DNA of 10,057 nt from Funneliformis mosseae (Eukaryota; Glomeromycota; Glomeromycetes; Glomerales; Glomeraceae): positions 1-10,057 of the forward strand of contig CAJVPP010004128.1 in the NCBI GenBank assembly GCA_910592005.1, written 5' to 3'. Made by a program: the position numbers and the translations under genes. Below the pieces are notes generated by a model, which had not been told where the DNA came from, searched no databases, and saw only the letters and a program-made list of their open reading frames with translations. Below are positions 9,248 through 10,057 of the stretch, one piece after another; position 1 is the stretch's first letter; each line of letters begins with the position of its first letter.

Positions 9248-9944
9248 CTCGCATACTTATTTAATAAACACATGCAAAAAAAAAAAATTTGTAGTATTAT
9301 TTTATTACCATTTAAACGTTAAACCGATTCGCACAAAAAAAATTTTTTTGTTTGCCATCCTAAATTGGAAATCTTGACTAACTAATTATAGAGCTGAAAA
9401 TTTTTCACAAAAAATAATTGTAAAAATAGTTATTTCCTACTTTTGCATCTCATTGTTCAACTGGAAAGTTCCTATCTTCTTGAGGCAGTGTCGTAAACCT
9501 TTACCCTTACACGGTCAACAATAAAAAGAAAAAGGTTCCCAAAATCTTTGCCAATTCATCTATAATGTAAGTAAATTTGTCCTCCATCAGGATCTGTATG
9601 TGCTGCGTCTATTTCCCCCTCCCCCCCGAAAATCCAGGGTATAACAAATTAAATTGTGCTAATCTCATTTTTCTGTAATCAGACATCCTGGATCGTCGGT
9701 CTTTTTCACTGACCTTTCATTTCACCCCGGAAAAAAAAAGTATGAAAAAAAAATTTTTTGCTGCTTTCCCAAATTTGTATCAAATCTACTATGTTTTAAT
9801 ATAATATATTTTAAGATAAACTTTCCAAACTTATTTTATCCAACTTTCCCGTTTAATTACTTAAGCCCCAGCGTTTTGCATGTGTACCGAAATTCGGATC
9901 TTATATATTTACGCGCATCATCCTTTTTATTTTTATTTATTATA
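9248..9944. other. Upstream region of the kinase gene, no gene seen
   Basis: No open frame of useful length and no RNA gene recognised. This is the likely promoter region. It contains several A/T homopolymer runs and one conspicuous C-rich block at 9615-9627 (G-rich on the coding strand of the kinase). No TATA box could be assigned because the background is too AT-rich. Confidence 0.4.
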
Positions 9945-9952
9945 TTTTTTTT

Positions 9953-10040
<88 letters not shown>

Positions 10041-10051
10041 TTTTTTTTTTT
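9945..10051. repeat. Poly-T tract (about 107 bp, longest pure run 50 T)
   Basis: Almost pure T on the + strand, interrupted by single C, G or A bases; the longest uninterrupted run is 9955-10004. Read on the minus strand it is poly(A), which could be the 3' tail of a retroposed element lying beyond the window edge, or simply an expanded homopolymer. Assembly of such tracts is unreliable, so the length should not be taken literally. Confidence 0.85.
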
Positions 10052-10057
10052 GCCCAC

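Overview
The window looks like AT-rich nuclear DNA from an early-diverging fungus. Long A/T homopolymers, (TA)n and (ATT)n tracts, short GT..AG introns (82 and 92 bp) and a membrane-anchored CHASE hybrid histidine kinase all point that way. An arbuscular mycorrhizal (Glomeromycotina, Rhizophagus-like) source fits best. That placement is an inference from composition and gene type; no taxonomic marker is present.

Layout. Positions 1-1245 show no gene. Positions 1246-1775 hold three short, relatively GC-rich open stretches in three successive + frames, which may be a decayed gene. A further coding-like scrap lies near 2040-2130, and 2131-4104 is AT-rich DNA with no supported gene. One confident gene fills 9117 to 4105 on the minus strand. 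It has four coding exons: 9117-8239, 7785-6514, 6421-4313 and 4230-4105. The reconstructed protein is 1461 residues. Upstream, a candidate 5' UTR intron, a five-codon upstream ORF and a T25 run lie before the start codon. The window ends in about 100 bp of nearly pure T.

The gene encodes a hybrid histidine kinase. Its order is: basic/Ser-rich cytosolic N-terminus (1-190), TM1 (191-216), extracytoplasmic CHASE sensor with six N-glycosylation sequons (about 217-506), TM2 (508-527), linker helix, PAS (about 559-687), HisKA with H716, an HATPase-like domain (to about 955), a 350-residue low-complexity linker, and a C-terminal receiver with D1365. The fold resembles plant cytokinin receptors, and CHASE hybrid kinases are known in early-diverging fungi.

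The most notable observation is that the HATPase-like domain has lost key residues of the N, G1 and G2 boxes, while the phospho-accepting His, the HExxN motif and the receiver are intact. The protein may therefore be a pseudokinase, phosphatase or phosphotransfer form of a CHASE receptor. Three RR-[ST]-S motifs in the cytosolic N-terminus and an RRAT in the linker suggest possible input from a basophilic kinase such as PKA.
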